A DNA stretch of 51,283 bases from Holophagaceae bacterium (GTDB lineage: Bacteria > Acidobacteriota > Holophagae > Holophagales > Holophagaceae): assembly GCA_025363715.1 (NCBI GenBank), contig JANYLR010000014.1, positions 1 through 51,283 of the forward strand. Reading direction: 5' to 3'. Below the pieces are notes generated by a model. The model worked only from the letters and a program-made list of their open reading frames with translations. It was not told where the DNA came from and did no database searches. The translations under genes and the position numbers were made by a program. Position 1 is the stretch's first letter, and each line of letters opens with the position of its first letter. Of this stretch, positions 15,817 to 24,420 are shown piece after piece.

Positions 15817-18057
15817 GTGTCATCCGTTCTAAGTCGATACGTCCTCCGGCGCTGGGCCACCCCCTTCCTGGGGGCCCTTCTGTTCTATGGGTTCCTGCTG
15901 CTCTCTTCCGAATTGGTGATGATCTCGAAACAGATCTTCTCTGAAGGGGCCCCGCTTCGCTGGTTGCTGCCGCTCCTGGTGACCTCCATGCCGGAGAATC
16001 TGAGTCTGGTGCTTCCCATGGCCGCCGTCTTGGGCGGACTGCTCGGAACACAACAGTTGATGGAAGGATCCGAACTGGTTGCAGCCCAGGGCCTTGGTGT
16101 GGGTCGCAGCACCTGGACCACACCCTGGTTCCGCATGGCGTCCTGGCTGGTCGTCCTGGCCACGCTAAACGCTCACCTGCTGGTCCCAGCTTCCGCCCGA
16201 GTCCAGCAATCGATTCGAATCCGCATGGCCGAGGAAGCCAAGGCTAGGTTCCTGAGACCCGGTGCTCCACCTTGGATTCCTCCGGGGGCACCCAATTCCG
16301 CCTTCTGGGTGTCCCCGGCAGGTCAGATCCACATCATGGAATCCACTCCCCAGGGGGTTCAGCACCTCACCGCCAAGAGCATGACCTACGCCTTGGAAGC
16401 TAAACCTGATGGTTCCTCTGAATTACAACTGCATCTAGCAGGATTGCAGGGGGCCCTGTACCAGACGGGTGGCACCGGAAGTGTCATCCATCTCAGCCAG
16501 GAAAACCAGGTGCTTCGATTCGCCATCCCCTCTGGGGCCAGACTTTTACCACCGACCCGTCTACGCTACGAGACCTCCGCCAGCTTGCTAGAGATCATAA
16601 AGGCACCGCCCCACCTGCGGGACCACTTGCCGGCCTCCAAGGGCCTCTACCTTGAGGCCGTCCAGGAAATCTGCCGCCGCACCACCCTGCCCTTGGCTTC
16701 GGCGGCCCTCCTTCTGCTCGGTATCGCCTTGGGGTTCGGGCACCCTCGCTTCTACCGCGGGGGGGCCATCATGAAGAGCCTGATGGTCATCATCCTCTAC
16801 TATCTCCTTATGAAGTATTTTGAAAACATGTGGATGAGTGAAAAAATTAAATCAGTCTATCCGCTGCTTATGATTCCCTTCCTATTTCTCGCGGCCGGCT
16901 GGCTCCTTCTACAGCAACGACTCAAGCCACATCATTCCAACCGTATCAAGGAAATATTCAGCTTCCTTTCCCTTCCAGTGAAAACCTCCTTCTCTCCCCT
17001 GCTTGATCGCCTCGTGCAGTCCCGGGACACATTCAAGTGCTGGATCCACGGCAAGGGAACCCAGCACGGCATCCTGCGCCACTGGGCCAACCTCGCTTGG
17101 TGGCGCAATTGGACATCAGCATTGGGCAGTCTGCTGGTCCTCAACCTGCTCATCGAGTACGCCACGCTTGCTGGAGACCTTTCACAGAATGGTGTCAGTT
17201 CATTTGTATTCATTCGATATTGGTTCTGGAACCTGCCCCCCTTCCTGGTCATCGCCCTCCCCATGGCTTTTCTATTGGGAACCCTTCTGACCCTTTCGGA
17301 AGCTGCCCTGAATCGGGAATGGCTGGCCATGCGCGCCAGCGGGGTGAGTCTGCTCAGCTGGCTTTGGAGTAGCCGCTGGGCCTGGGGACTCGTCGTGATG
17401 GCCACCCTGGTCCTCCAGGTGTGGATTTCCCCCTCCGCCATGACCCGATCCCGGGGCCTCTACCGCCGGATTTTGAATCGAGCACCAGTTCAGGCCAACT
17501 CCAAGCCCTGGCTGTTTCTGGGCTCCACTGGAGTCCTTTGGCATCTGCAGGCCGACCAACGGTGGGGCTTCCCCCTCAAGGCCCCGGGCGAGGCGCCCAT
17601 CCTGCTGCATTGGCGGCTGGGCGCTCCCTATTCAGAAGCCCTTGCCTGGGGAGGCATGGAATTGGTCAAGGGGCCTCCAGCGGACCTGCTCTTCCCGGCC
17701 CAGGCCCTGCGCAATGCTGCCACCGCCGATGAGGCGGAGACCTCGGATTTGTTCCTATGGCAAACCTGGGCTCCGGATTCCGAACGGGCCTACCTGCTCT
17801 GGAGTCGGCTCCTGGGCTGGCTGGCCGGTCCCTGCCTGGTCCTTGCCATGCTCTCCTTTGCTTTTCCTGGGCCCAGGCAGGGACGGGGCCAGGCCCTGGG
17901 CGCTGGACTGGTGGCAGGTCTGGTCTACATCGGGCTGCAGACGCTGTTCGGTGGCGCCGCCCGGGCCTCTGAGATCCCGGCCTATTGGGGGGTCATGGCC
18001 CCGCTGCTTCTGCTGCTGGCCCTTTCCCTCCTCCGACTGAGGCGGCTGAGGACCTGA
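15817..18057 (+). CDS. LptF-LptG fusion, LPS-export ABC permease
   Basis: A 746-residue inner-membrane protein joining two YjgP/YjgQ-family permeases that are usually separate. The first half (1-~385) starts LSRYVLRRWATPFLGAL, has a periplasmic region (AFWVSPAGQIHI, MTYALEA) and ends in a membrane bundle (LPLASAALLLLGIALGF). A basic linker leads to a second half (~430-746) with the family pattern again (YWFWNLPPFLVIALPMAFLLGTLL, then EWLAMRASGVSL). LptF and LptG with LptB2 drive LPS out of the inner membrane. The GTG start has no good ribosome site. mnmA starts on the last base of the stop (TGATG), so they are coupled. Confidence 0.85.
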   Translation: MSSVLSRYVLRRWATPFLGALLFYGFLLLSSELVMISKQIFSEGAPLRWLLPLLVTSMPENLSLVLPMAAVLGGLLGTQQLMEGSELVAAQGLGVGRSTWTTPWFRMASWLVVLATLNAHLLVPASARVQQSIRIRMAEEAKARFLRPGAPPWIPPGAPNSAFWVSPAGQIHIMESTPQGVQHLTAKSMTYALEAKPDGSSELQLHLAGLQGALYQTGGTGSVIHLSQENQVLRFAIPSGARLLPPTRLRYETSASLLEIIKAPPHLRDHLPASKGLYLEAVQEICRRTTLPLASAALLLLGIALGFGHPRFYRGGAIMKSLMVIILYYLLMKYFENMWMSEKIKSVYPLLMIPFLFLAAGWLLLQQRLKPHHSNRIKEIFSFLSLPVKTSFSPLLDRLVQSRDTFKCWIHGKGTQHGILRHWANLAWWRNWTSALGSLLVLNLLIEYATLAGDLSQNGVSSFVFIRYWFWNLPPFLVIALPMAFLLGTLLTLSEAALNREWLAMRASGVSLLSWLWSSRWAWGLVVMATLVLQVWISPSAMTRSRGLYRRILNRAPVQANSKPWLFLGSTGVLWHLQADQRWGFPLKAPGEAPILLHWRLGAPYSEALAWGGMELVKGPPADLLFPAQALRNAATADEAETSDLFLWQTWAPDSERAYLLWSRLLGWLAGPCLVLAMLSFAFPGPRQGRGQALGAGLVAGLVYIGLQTLFGGAARASEIPAYWGVMAPLLLLLALSLLRLRRLRT

Positions 18058-19205
18058 TGCCGAGCCCCCTTCTCGAAAAGGCCCTGGCCCACCTCCGGAA
18101 CCATCCCACCCTCAGGTCGGGTGACCGCATCCTTGCGGCCATGTCTGGCGGTGTGGACAGTTCCGTCATGGCGGCTCTGCTCCACCGGGCAGGGTTCGAT
18201 GTGATTGGTGTCTCCATGCAGCTTTTCGACAAGAGTGGATCCGGAGATTCAGAAGCCAAATGCTGCACACTAGATGACTTCCAGGACGCCAGGCGAGTCG
18301 CCTTCGAGGCCGGCTTCCCCCACTACGTCATGGACTTCGAGGCCCAGTTCAGGGAGACCGTCATCGAAGGGTTCATCCAGAGCTACTTGAATGGTGAAAC
18401 CCCTAGTCCTTGCATTCAGTGCAACCAACATCTGAAATTCTCTGCGTTGATGGAACGCGCGGATTCCCTCGATGCGGCTTTCGTGGCCACAGGGCACTAC
18501 GCGACCATCTCCCATGCAGAGGGCTTCTGGCACCTGCACAAGGCTGCGGATGCGGCCAAAGACCAGAGCTACTTCCTGTTCCATCACAACCAGGCCACCC
18601 TGGCCCGGAGCCTGTTTCCCCTGGCGCACCTCACCAAGCCGGAGGTCCGCCAGTTGGGTACGGAACTGGGGCTCCATTTGGCCGAGAAACCCGAAAGCCA
18701 GGAGATCTGTTTCGTGACCCAGGAGCGCTACGACGCCTTCCTGGAATCCGAGGGACGGGATCCCGGGCGGGGAGAGGGTGACATCCGGCTCCTGGACGGG
18801 CGGATCCTTGGACGCCACCGGGGCTACTGGCGGCATACCGTGGGACAGCGACGGGGCCTCGGGGTGGCCCACTCGGAACCCCTGTATGTGCTTCGCACCG
18901 ACCCCGGCACCAACACGGTCTGGGTCGGTCCGGAGGCCGACCTGTTCGGGCGAGAGCTCATGGCCCGGGACCTCAGCTGGGTGTTAGGTGCGCCAGCCGT
19001 GCCCCTGGCCTGCGAAGCCCGCATCCGCAGCCGGTCCCCGGAAGCCGAAGCCCTGCTCATTCCCTTGCCGGAGGGCCGGGTGCAGGTGTCCTTCGCCACG
19101 CCCCAGCGGGCCATCGCACCTGGACAGGCGGTCGTCTTCTACCGGGAGGGCGAGGTCCTTGGAGGCGGATGGATCTGCCCCATCGCCACCGACCAGACAG
19201 CGTAA
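18057..19205 (+). CDS. mnmA: tRNA-specific 2-thiouridylase MnmA
   Basis: A 382-residue enzyme that puts sulfur on U34 of tRNA-Glu, -Gln and -Lys. The PP-loop SGGVDSS lies at 30-36; the catalytic Cys pair is C119 (SPCIQCNQ) and C218 (QEICFV). HTVGQRRGLGV and the C-terminal beta-barrel are also present. ATG 18057 overlaps the lptFG stop; the longer frame from 17985 is inside lptFG. It is the last protein gene before a tRNA-Cys/tRNA-Gly pair on the other strand. Confidence 0.95.
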   Translation: MPSPLLEKALAHLRNHPTLRSGDRILAAMSGGVDSSVMAALLHRAGFDVIGVSMQLFDKSGSGDSEAKCCTLDDFQDARRVAFEAGFPHYVMDFEAQFRETVIEGFIQSYLNGETPSPCIQCNQHLKFSALMERADSLDAAFVATGHYATISHAEGFWHLHKAADAAKDQSYFLFHHNQATLARSLFPLAHLTKPEVRQLGTELGLHLAEKPESQEICFVTQERYDAFLESEGRDPGRGEGDIRLLDGRILGRHRGYWRHTVGQRRGLGVAHSEPLYVLRTDPGTNTVWVGPEADLFGRELMARDLSWVLGAPAVPLACEARIRSRSPEAEALLIPLPEGRVQVSFATPQRAIAPGQAVVFYREGEVLGGGWICPIATDQTA

Positions 19206-19277
19206 GAGTTATACCGCACCCAGAACCTGGAGTCGCTCAGCGCGATATGCGAGAGTGCAACTTCGATCGGCATGGCA

Positions 19278-19297
19278 GAGCCCCCTGTTGGGGGCTC
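19278..19297. terminator. Hairpin between mnmA and tRNA-Cys
   Basis: GAGCCCCC and GGGGGCTC with a 4-nt loop, just past the tRNA-Cys 3' end and facing mnmA. No T-run on either side, so it may be a processing or termination hairpin. Confidence 0.5.
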
Positions 19298-19300
19298 GAT

Positions 19301-19375
19301 TGGAGGCGCCGATCAGAGTCGAACTGATGCATACGGGATTTGCAGTCCCGGGCCTTACCACTTGGCTACGGCGCC
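19301..19375 (-). tRNA. tRNA-Cys (GCA)
   Basis: Acceptor GGCGCCG pairs with CGGCGCC; discriminator T (U73, a tRNA-Cys identity base); encoded CCA; anticodon loop CTGCAAA (GCA); T-loop TTCGACT. Confidence 0.92.
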
Positions 19376-19407
19376 TTGCATTGATGATGTAGTGCTTGAT
19401 ATGACAC

Positions 19408-19427
19408 GGGCCGCCAGAGCGGCCCGG
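19408..19427. other. Hairpin between tRNA-Cys and tRNA-Gly
   Basis: GGGCCGC/GCGGCCC pairing in the short spacer between the two tRNA genes, which read in the same direction (Gly first). Likely a processing or termination hairpin. Confidence 0.4.
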
Positions 19428-19431
19428 TCAG

Positions 19432-19506
<75 letters not shown>

Positions 19507-19542
19507 ATGAGAGACCAAGACTAGCAATGGGGCGCCATCTGG

Positions 19543-20022
19543 TCAACGGTCAATTTTACGACCAACCTGCAGCAGGTGTCCTTCCGCTCCTGTCGCGGGC
19601 TCTTCTCGACAGCTGCCACAGAGGCCAAAGAGCGTGAGTTGATGGCCGGTGATCTGGAAGCCCGAGAGAACCTCGAGGTTGCGCAGGGAGTCCTCCAGCC
19701 CGCAGGCGTCCACTTCCGCGGTCCGGCCGCAGCGTTCACACTGGAGGTGGTGGTGGTGGTGGCGCGAGTCGCAGCGGACGAACCGCATGACCTGGTCCAC
19801 CCCCAGGATGCTTTCCGCCCAGCCCTCACGGACAAAGCGTTCCAGGTTCCGGTAGACCGTGGGAAGGCCCGATCTCCGCTCCGGCATCCGCTCCCAGATC
19901 TCTTCCACCGTCAGGGGTCGGTCCGTGTCCTTCAGCACGCGCAGAATGCCTTCGCGCTGGGGCGTCTGCCGCATGCCGGCGTCCCGGAGGGAGGGTGTGG
20001 TGGAAACGGCGGAGTCAGCCAT
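19543..20022 (-). CDS. Fur-family metal-dependent regulator
   Basis: A 159-residue Fur-family protein. The winged helix (about 15-85) has the typical RQTPQREGILRVL and GLPTVYRNLERFV segments. The dimerisation domain has a five-His run with the CERC motif (HHHHHLQCERCG) and a second CGSC pair near 140, giving a structural Cys4 zinc site. The subclass (Fur, Zur or PerR) cannot be settled by eye. ATG 20022 is the only good start. It is divergent from the histidine kinase gene; the two share a very short upstream region. Confidence 0.87.
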   Translation of the reverse strand: MADSAVSTTPSLRDAGMRQTPQREGILRVLKDTDRPLTVEEIWERMPERRSGLPTVYRNLERFVREGWAESILGVDQVMRFVRCDSRHHHHHLQCERCGRTAEVDACGLEDSLRNLEVLSGFQITGHQLTLFGLCGSCREEPATGAEGHLLQVGRKIDR

Positions 20023-20048
20023 GCCCTAGAATGGCAGATTCGGGCACC

Positions 20049-21743
20049 ATGGTTGTCATGCTCCAGCGCACCTGGGGAAGACTGGGCGTTTCAGACACAA
20101 GCACCCACTTCCTGCCCCTTTCCTTCCGACTGTTCGCCAGCTTTGGCCTGATGGTGGTCCATGCCGCGCTCCCGGAAGAAGGCCGGGCCACCGGGCCGGG
20201 TGAGCAGGTCTATCTGGCGGCATTGCTGGTCTTCTTCATTGAGGCGATCTGGGAATCCGGCCGGGGCCTGTTGGCCATGGACCAGCTCTTTCCCACGCCT
20301 AGAACCAACTGGATCCGCTGGAACCTTGGACTGGACTTGGCCCTTGTGACCCTGGTCATCGCTTTCCAGGGCGTCGCCCAGGAGCGTTTCGCCACACTCT
20401 ACATCTTCCCGGTCCTGGCTTCGGCCTTCTACCTGGGCACCCTGGAAATCGTCTGGGTTGGGGTCCTTTCCTCCCTGACCCACCTGCTCCTGGTCTTTGG
20501 ATTCACCTTCGGATTGCTGCCTGCCTTCGGCCAGTCAGGCCCCATGTCGGATCCGGATTCGAGCCGCATTTCCTTCCTCCTCGGCATCGCCTCGCTGCAG
20601 GTCCTGGCGACCACCCTGGTTGTGGTCCTCATTCGGAGAAACCTGGACCGCCTGCGCTCGGATCTGAGTGTCAGTGAGGCCACCGTCGATGAACTTTCCG
20701 CCCTCCACCAGCGGGTCGTCGAATCCATGAATTCCGGCTTGATCACCCTGGATCTCAAGGGCCTGGTGACTTCCGCCAACCCCGCTGCCGAAGCCATCCT
20801 CGGACGGACCATACCTCTCGGTGTGCCGATCCAGGACTTGATTCCGCTCGGTACGCCCCTGCCCCAGCGTCTGGGCCGGGAACACCGCTTCGAAGTCATC
20901 CAGAGCACAGCCGGCCGGGGTCGACGCATTCTCGGTGGCCATCTGGCGTCCCTGAAAGGCGCCTCGGGCCGTGAATCCGGCCAGCTCCTGCTCTTCCAGG
21001 ACCTCACGGACTTCAAGGCTCTGGAGGAACGCACCCGCATTAACGAACGGCTGGCGGCCACGGGGCAACTTGCTGCCGGGCTGGCCCATGAACTCCGCAA
21101 TCCGCTCGCCTCCATCAGTGGCTGTGTGCAACTGCTCGGCCGTGAGGGCTCCCCAGAGGAGGTCCGGGGCCGGGTGTTGGGCATCCTTGAACGGGAGACC
21201 CACCGGGTCGGCGTCATCGTGTCGGACTTCCTGGATTTCGCCAGGGCGGAGCCGCCAGCCGGGACCCTCGTCTTCCTCCCCAGGGTTCTTGAGGAGGTCC
21301 GTTCCAGCTGGGAGATGGATCCGCGCACAAACGGCCTGACCCTGGCCATGGATTCTGTGCCCAAGGTACCTTTCCACTCCGATCCCACGGGCTTGCACCG
21401 GGCCCTGATGAACCTCCTCAGCAATGCCCGCAAGGCCGTGAAGCACACAGCTGGCCCTTTGGTCCGGTTGAACTGCCAGGTCACGGGTACCGCCATCGAA
21501 CTTTCGATCCGTGACAACGGTTGCGGGATGAATGCGGAGCAGTTGGAGCGGCTGTTCGTCCCCTTTGCCGGAAGTTTCGAGGAGGGGTCGGGCCTTGGCA
21601 TGAGCCTCGTCTACAAGTTCATCCAGGCCATGGGTTGGCGAATCGAGGTCGAAAGTACGGTTGGAGAGGGCACCTGCATCCGGATTTTCATACCCCGACC
21701 TTCCGAGGAGGCGGCATTGGCGCCCCAACCGGATCAGTCGTAA
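20049..21743 (+). CDS. Membrane sensor histidine kinase, PilS/NtrB-like, orphan
   Basis: About 564 residues. N-terminal membrane region of about six helices (to ~195), then a PAS domain (~225-340, RVVESMNSGLITLDLKG) and a kinase core: H-box LAAGLAHELRNPLASISG, N-box MNLLSNARKAV, G1 IRDNGCGM and G2 GSGLGMSLVYK. This is the layout of PilS-type kinases that work with NtrC-family regulators. No response regulator lies next to it. Start uncertain: ATG 20031, 20049 and 20058 are all possible, none with a clear ribosome site. Confidence 0.87.
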   Translation: MVVMLQRTWGRLGVSDTSTHFLPLSFRLFASFGLMVVHAALPEEGRATGPGEQVYLAALLVFFIEAIWESGRGLLAMDQLFPTPRTNWIRWNLGLDLALVTLVIAFQGVAQERFATLYIFPVLASAFYLGTLEIVWVGVLSSLTHLLLVFGFTFGLLPAFGQSGPMSDPDSSRISFLLGIASLQVLATTLVVVLIRRNLDRLRSDLSVSEATVDELSALHQRVVESMNSGLITLDLKGLVTSANPAAEAILGRTIPLGVPIQDLIPLGTPLPQRLGREHRFEVIQSTAGRGRRILGGHLASLKGASGRESGQLLLFQDLTDFKALEERTRINERLAATGQLAAGLAHELRNPLASISGCVQLLGREGSPEEVRGRVLGILERETHRVGVIVSDFLDFARAEPPAGTLVFLPRVLEEVRSSWEMDPRTNGLTLAMDSVPKVPFHSDPTGLHRALMNLLSNARKAVKHTAGPLVRLNCQVTGTAIELSIRDNGCGMNAEQLERLFVPFAGSFEEGSGLGMSLVYKFIQAMGWRIEVESTVGEGTCIRIFIPRPSEEAALAPQPDQS

Positions 21744-21940
21744 ACTAAGCCCAGCATTCCAGCATCAAACTTAGGCAAACACCCTTGCAGGGTCCACTTG
21801 GCACCTGCCACAGTGGTTTATCCCCTTCCAGCGCGTTCAGTCCGCCCCCCATTGGGTCTCACTGTCCAAGTCTGATTGGGAGTTCGGCCCATGGCCGGAA
21901 CCTTTGACATTCCCGTACGCCCGCTGGGCCAGGATTCCCC

Positions 21941-22423
21941 ATGAACCGGAAGCTCATCCGACCGAACCTCAGTGAATTGAAGGACAAACTTGGCCTGCCC
22001 GCGAAGGGCGGAGGGGGGGAGGTCATGACCCCGGTGCCCTCGCCCGTCACGGCCAGTGGGGAACCCAACCCGGCCGTCAATCCAGCAGCGCCCACCGCCC
22101 CCCAGGGTCTCGGCAGCCCCCGGCGGAAGATCGCCCCACCGGAGCAAACCAACGCCGAGAGCTTCTACTACCTCAAGCAGATGCAGTCCAAGACGCCCAT
22201 GGTCATCGTGCTTCAGGATGACGAGAAGGTACGCGGTGTCATCGAGTGGTACGACAAGCACTGTCTTAAGGTCAACCGGGTCAAGGAACCTAATGTGCTG
22301 GTACCCAAGCACAACATCAAATACATCTACAAGCAGGAGGAGGAGCCCCGGATCCGCCGCAGCCGGGCCGTCAAGAAAGAGGAGCCCCTCGCAGCGGATG
22401 TCGAGATCCCGGTCTTCGATTGA
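21941..22423 (+). CDS. hfq: Hfq-like RNA chaperone with long N-terminal extension
   Basis: 160 residues. The Sm core lies about 72-130: [15 protein letters not shown] in place of the usual first helix, Sm1 [20 protein letters not shown], and Sm2 [13 protein letters not shown] (canonical Hfq has a YKHAI pattern). Hfq binds sRNAs and mRNAs as a ring. Here the core is preceded by ~70 residues rich in Pro/Ala/Gly and followed by a basic-acidic tail. Typical Hfq is 70-110 residues, so this is an unusual form. ATG 21941 with AGGA upstream. pdxA follows at 20 bp. Confidence 0.8.
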   Translation: MNRKLIRPNLSELKDKLGLPAKGGGGEVMTPVPSPVTASGEPNPAVNPAAPTAPQGLGSPRRKIAPPEQTNAESFYYLKQMQSKTPMVIVLQDDEKVRGVIEWYDKHCLKVNRVKEPNVLVPKHNIKYIYKQEEEPRIRRSRAVKKEEPLAADVEIPVFD

Positions 22424-22443
22424 GCCCTGGCCGCGCCGTCCCC

Positions 22444-23691
22444 ATGAGCCGTCGTCCCCGCATTGCCATCAGCCTGGGAGATCCCTGCGGCATTGGCCCC
22501 GAGCTGCTGCTGGGCAGTCTCCCTTCCATCCATCACTTGACCGACGCGACGGTGATTGGATCCAGGGCTGGCGTGGAACTTCTGGCTGGCCGGCCCGGCG
22601 CGCGTGTCGGCTGGCGCTGGATGGAGCCCACCGTCAGGCCACCGGTGGATTTCAATGGGCAGGCCTATGGCCTTGAAATTCTGTCTATCGGAGATTACCC
22701 AGATCAGGTCCTTGCTGAAGTCCTGTGGCTGGATCCCACGCCCGACATCGGGGTGGGTCAGCTGAGGCTCGGCGAAGGCTCCGCCTCCTCCGGACGGGCC
22801 ACGGTCGAAGCCATCCGGGTGGCGGCCCAACTCACGATGGCTGGTGTCACCGACGCGCTGGTGACCCTGCCCATGGCCAAATCTGCAGCCCATCTGGCGG
22901 GCTACGATCTCCCTGGGCATACCGAGTATCTGCGGGATCTTTCTGGAGCCTCCATTACCCGGATGGCCTTCGTGAGTCCCCGGCTCAACGTGGTGCTCCA
23001 TACGGTCCACCAGAGCTTGCGCTCGGTGGTGGAGAACCTGGATACCGACGCCATCGCGGAAACCCTCATTTTTTCCGCCAACCAGTTCATCCAACTCACC
23101 GGCAAACTCGGCCTGCGGGTGGCGCTCTGCGCCTTGAATCCCCATGCCGGGGAGTCAGGTGCTTTCGGTGGGGAAGAAAAATTGTTGGAGGACGCCTTGT
23201 TGCAGGCGGAGGCCGCCTTCCTGGATTTCCAGCCGTCCCCTGGATCTACCCCGGGAGTCACGCCGACCTGGCCAGAGGCCGCGCCGGCCTTGCCTCCTGA
23301 AAGTGCGACCCTCCTTCATTCCGGGCAGCGGGGCATCGAAGTGCTGTCCACCGGGACCCAGCCACTGGAATTCAAACCGGCTCCCCGTTTCTACGGTCCC
23401 CTGCCTGCCGATAGCCTCTTCCACCGGGCCGCGGTCGGCGAGTTCGATCTGGTGGTGGCGCTCTACCACGATCAGGGCCTCATCCCCATCAAGCTGCTGG
23501 AACCGACGCGAGCCGTGAACCTGACGCTGGGTCTTCCCTTCATCCGGACCAGTCCCGATCACGGTACCGCCTTCGATAAGGCCGGCAAGTGGATCGCGGA
23601 TTCCCAGAACTTCCAGGAGGCCGTCGCGCTGGCGGTACGGCTGGCCGAACGCAAGCGCCAGGTCGCACAGCCTCCCCCTTCCCCCGCATGA
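22444..23691 (+). CDS. pdxA: 4-hydroxythreonine-4-phosphate dehydrogenase (pyridoxal phosphate synthesis)
   Basis: A 415-residue PdxA, which makes the C3-N substrate of PdxJ in the DXP-dependent pyridoxal phosphate pathway. Hallmarks: ISLGDPCGIGPE at the N-terminus, TLPMAKSA, GHTEYLRDL, ALNPHAGE, ALYHDQGLIPIK and TSPDHGTAFD with the metal-binding His residues. ATG 22444 gives the family start; a TTG 24 nt upstream would overlap the hfq stop. A Pro-rich insert (about 265-295) makes it longer than the usual ~330. Its stop overlaps the next gene by ATGA. Confidence 0.93.
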   Translation: MSRRPRIAISLGDPCGIGPELLLGSLPSIHHLTDATVIGSRAGVELLAGRPGARVGWRWMEPTVRPPVDFNGQAYGLEILSIGDYPDQVLAEVLWLDPTPDIGVGQLRLGEGSASSGRATVEAIRVAAQLTMAGVTDALVTLPMAKSAAHLAGYDLPGHTEYLRDLSGASITRMAFVSPRLNVVLHTVHQSLRSVVENLDTDAIAETLIFSANQFIQLTGKLGLRVALCALNPHAGESGAFGGEEKLLEDALLQAEAAFLDFQPSPGSTPGVTPTWPEAAPALPPESATLLHSGQRGIEVLSTGTQPLEFKPAPRFYGPLPADSLFHRAAVGEFDLVVALYHDQGLIPIKLLEPTRAVNLTLGLPFIRTSPDHGTAFDKAGKWIADSQNFQEAVALAVRLAERKRQVAQPPPSPA

Positions 23692-24395
23692 ATGAGGCCC
23701 GGCAGTTCGGTCCTGGGCTTCTCCGACCGGCCCATGGGTCCCTCCCGGGTTCGGATCAGAGGCCCCGGACGGCCCTGCCCGTGTCCCGAGGCGTGCCCCG
23801 AAACCTGGAGGCTCATTTTAACCGCCTGGAAGCTGGTGCCGCGGCCCTGGGCCAGGCCGTGGACTGGCTCGGGAGCATCCGGGCCGAACTGGAAGGCTGG
23901 CTGGACTCGAAGAAGGGGCCGAATGAAACCGCCCTGCGCCTGGTTCTTGATCCGGAAGCCGCTGTGTTGTTCGCCCGCCTTGAGCCCCTCCCGGCCCCCC
24001 CCCGGCCCTGTCGGCTGGTCCCGCTGCCGCACCCCCTGGGTACCCGGAGGCTGGATCCGACCCTGAGGCACAAGGGGCTCGCAGGTTCGTGGGGGAAGGA
24101 AGTCCTCGCCGAAGCCGGGCGGCTCGGCGCCCAGGATGCCCTGCTCCTGTGGCCCGACGGCTCCGTGGCGGAGACGGCCATCGCCGCGGTGGGAATCGAA
24201 ACAGGCGGCGTCCTGAAGATGCCGCCACCGGAAGGTCGCGTGGCCAGCCTGGCGGAGCGCCTGGAACTACCGGCCTGGGCCCAGTCCAGGGGGCTCCGCA
24301 TCGAAACGGCGGTGCTTCCCCTCTCCCTGACCATCGAGGGCCGATTGTGGTGCATGAACGCTCTGCGAGGCTTCTGGCCCGCCACCCTTCTGTGA
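23688..24395 (+). CDS. Class IV aminotransferase, PabC-like (aminodeoxychorismate lyase)
   Basis: 235 residues, fold-type IV PLP enzyme. It has the family pattern: a Lys in LRHKGLAGSWGKEVLAEA (usual catalytic Lys region), DALLLWPDGSVAET (Glu in the SVAE motif), and a C-terminal RLWCMNALRGFWPA ending typical of aminodeoxychorismate lyase. That enzyme makes p-aminobenzoate for folate. The N-terminal ~40 residues are weakly conserved. It is translationally coupled to pdxA. A D-amino-acid or branched-chain transaminase is less likely. Confidence 0.72.
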   Translation: MNEARQFGPGLLRPAHGSLPGSDQRPRTALPVSRGVPRNLEAHFNRLEAGAAALGQAVDWLGSIRAELEGWLDSKKGPNETALRLVLDPEAAVLFARLEPLPAPPRPCRLVPLPHPLGTRRLDPTLRHKGLAGSWGKEVLAEAGRLGAQDALLLWPDGSVAETAIAAVGIETGGVLKMPPPEGRVASLAERLELPAWAQSRGLRIETAVLPLSLTIEGRLWCMNALRGFWPATLL

Positions 24396-24420
24396 GACGC
24401 TTGCCCGAAGGATCGCCCCC

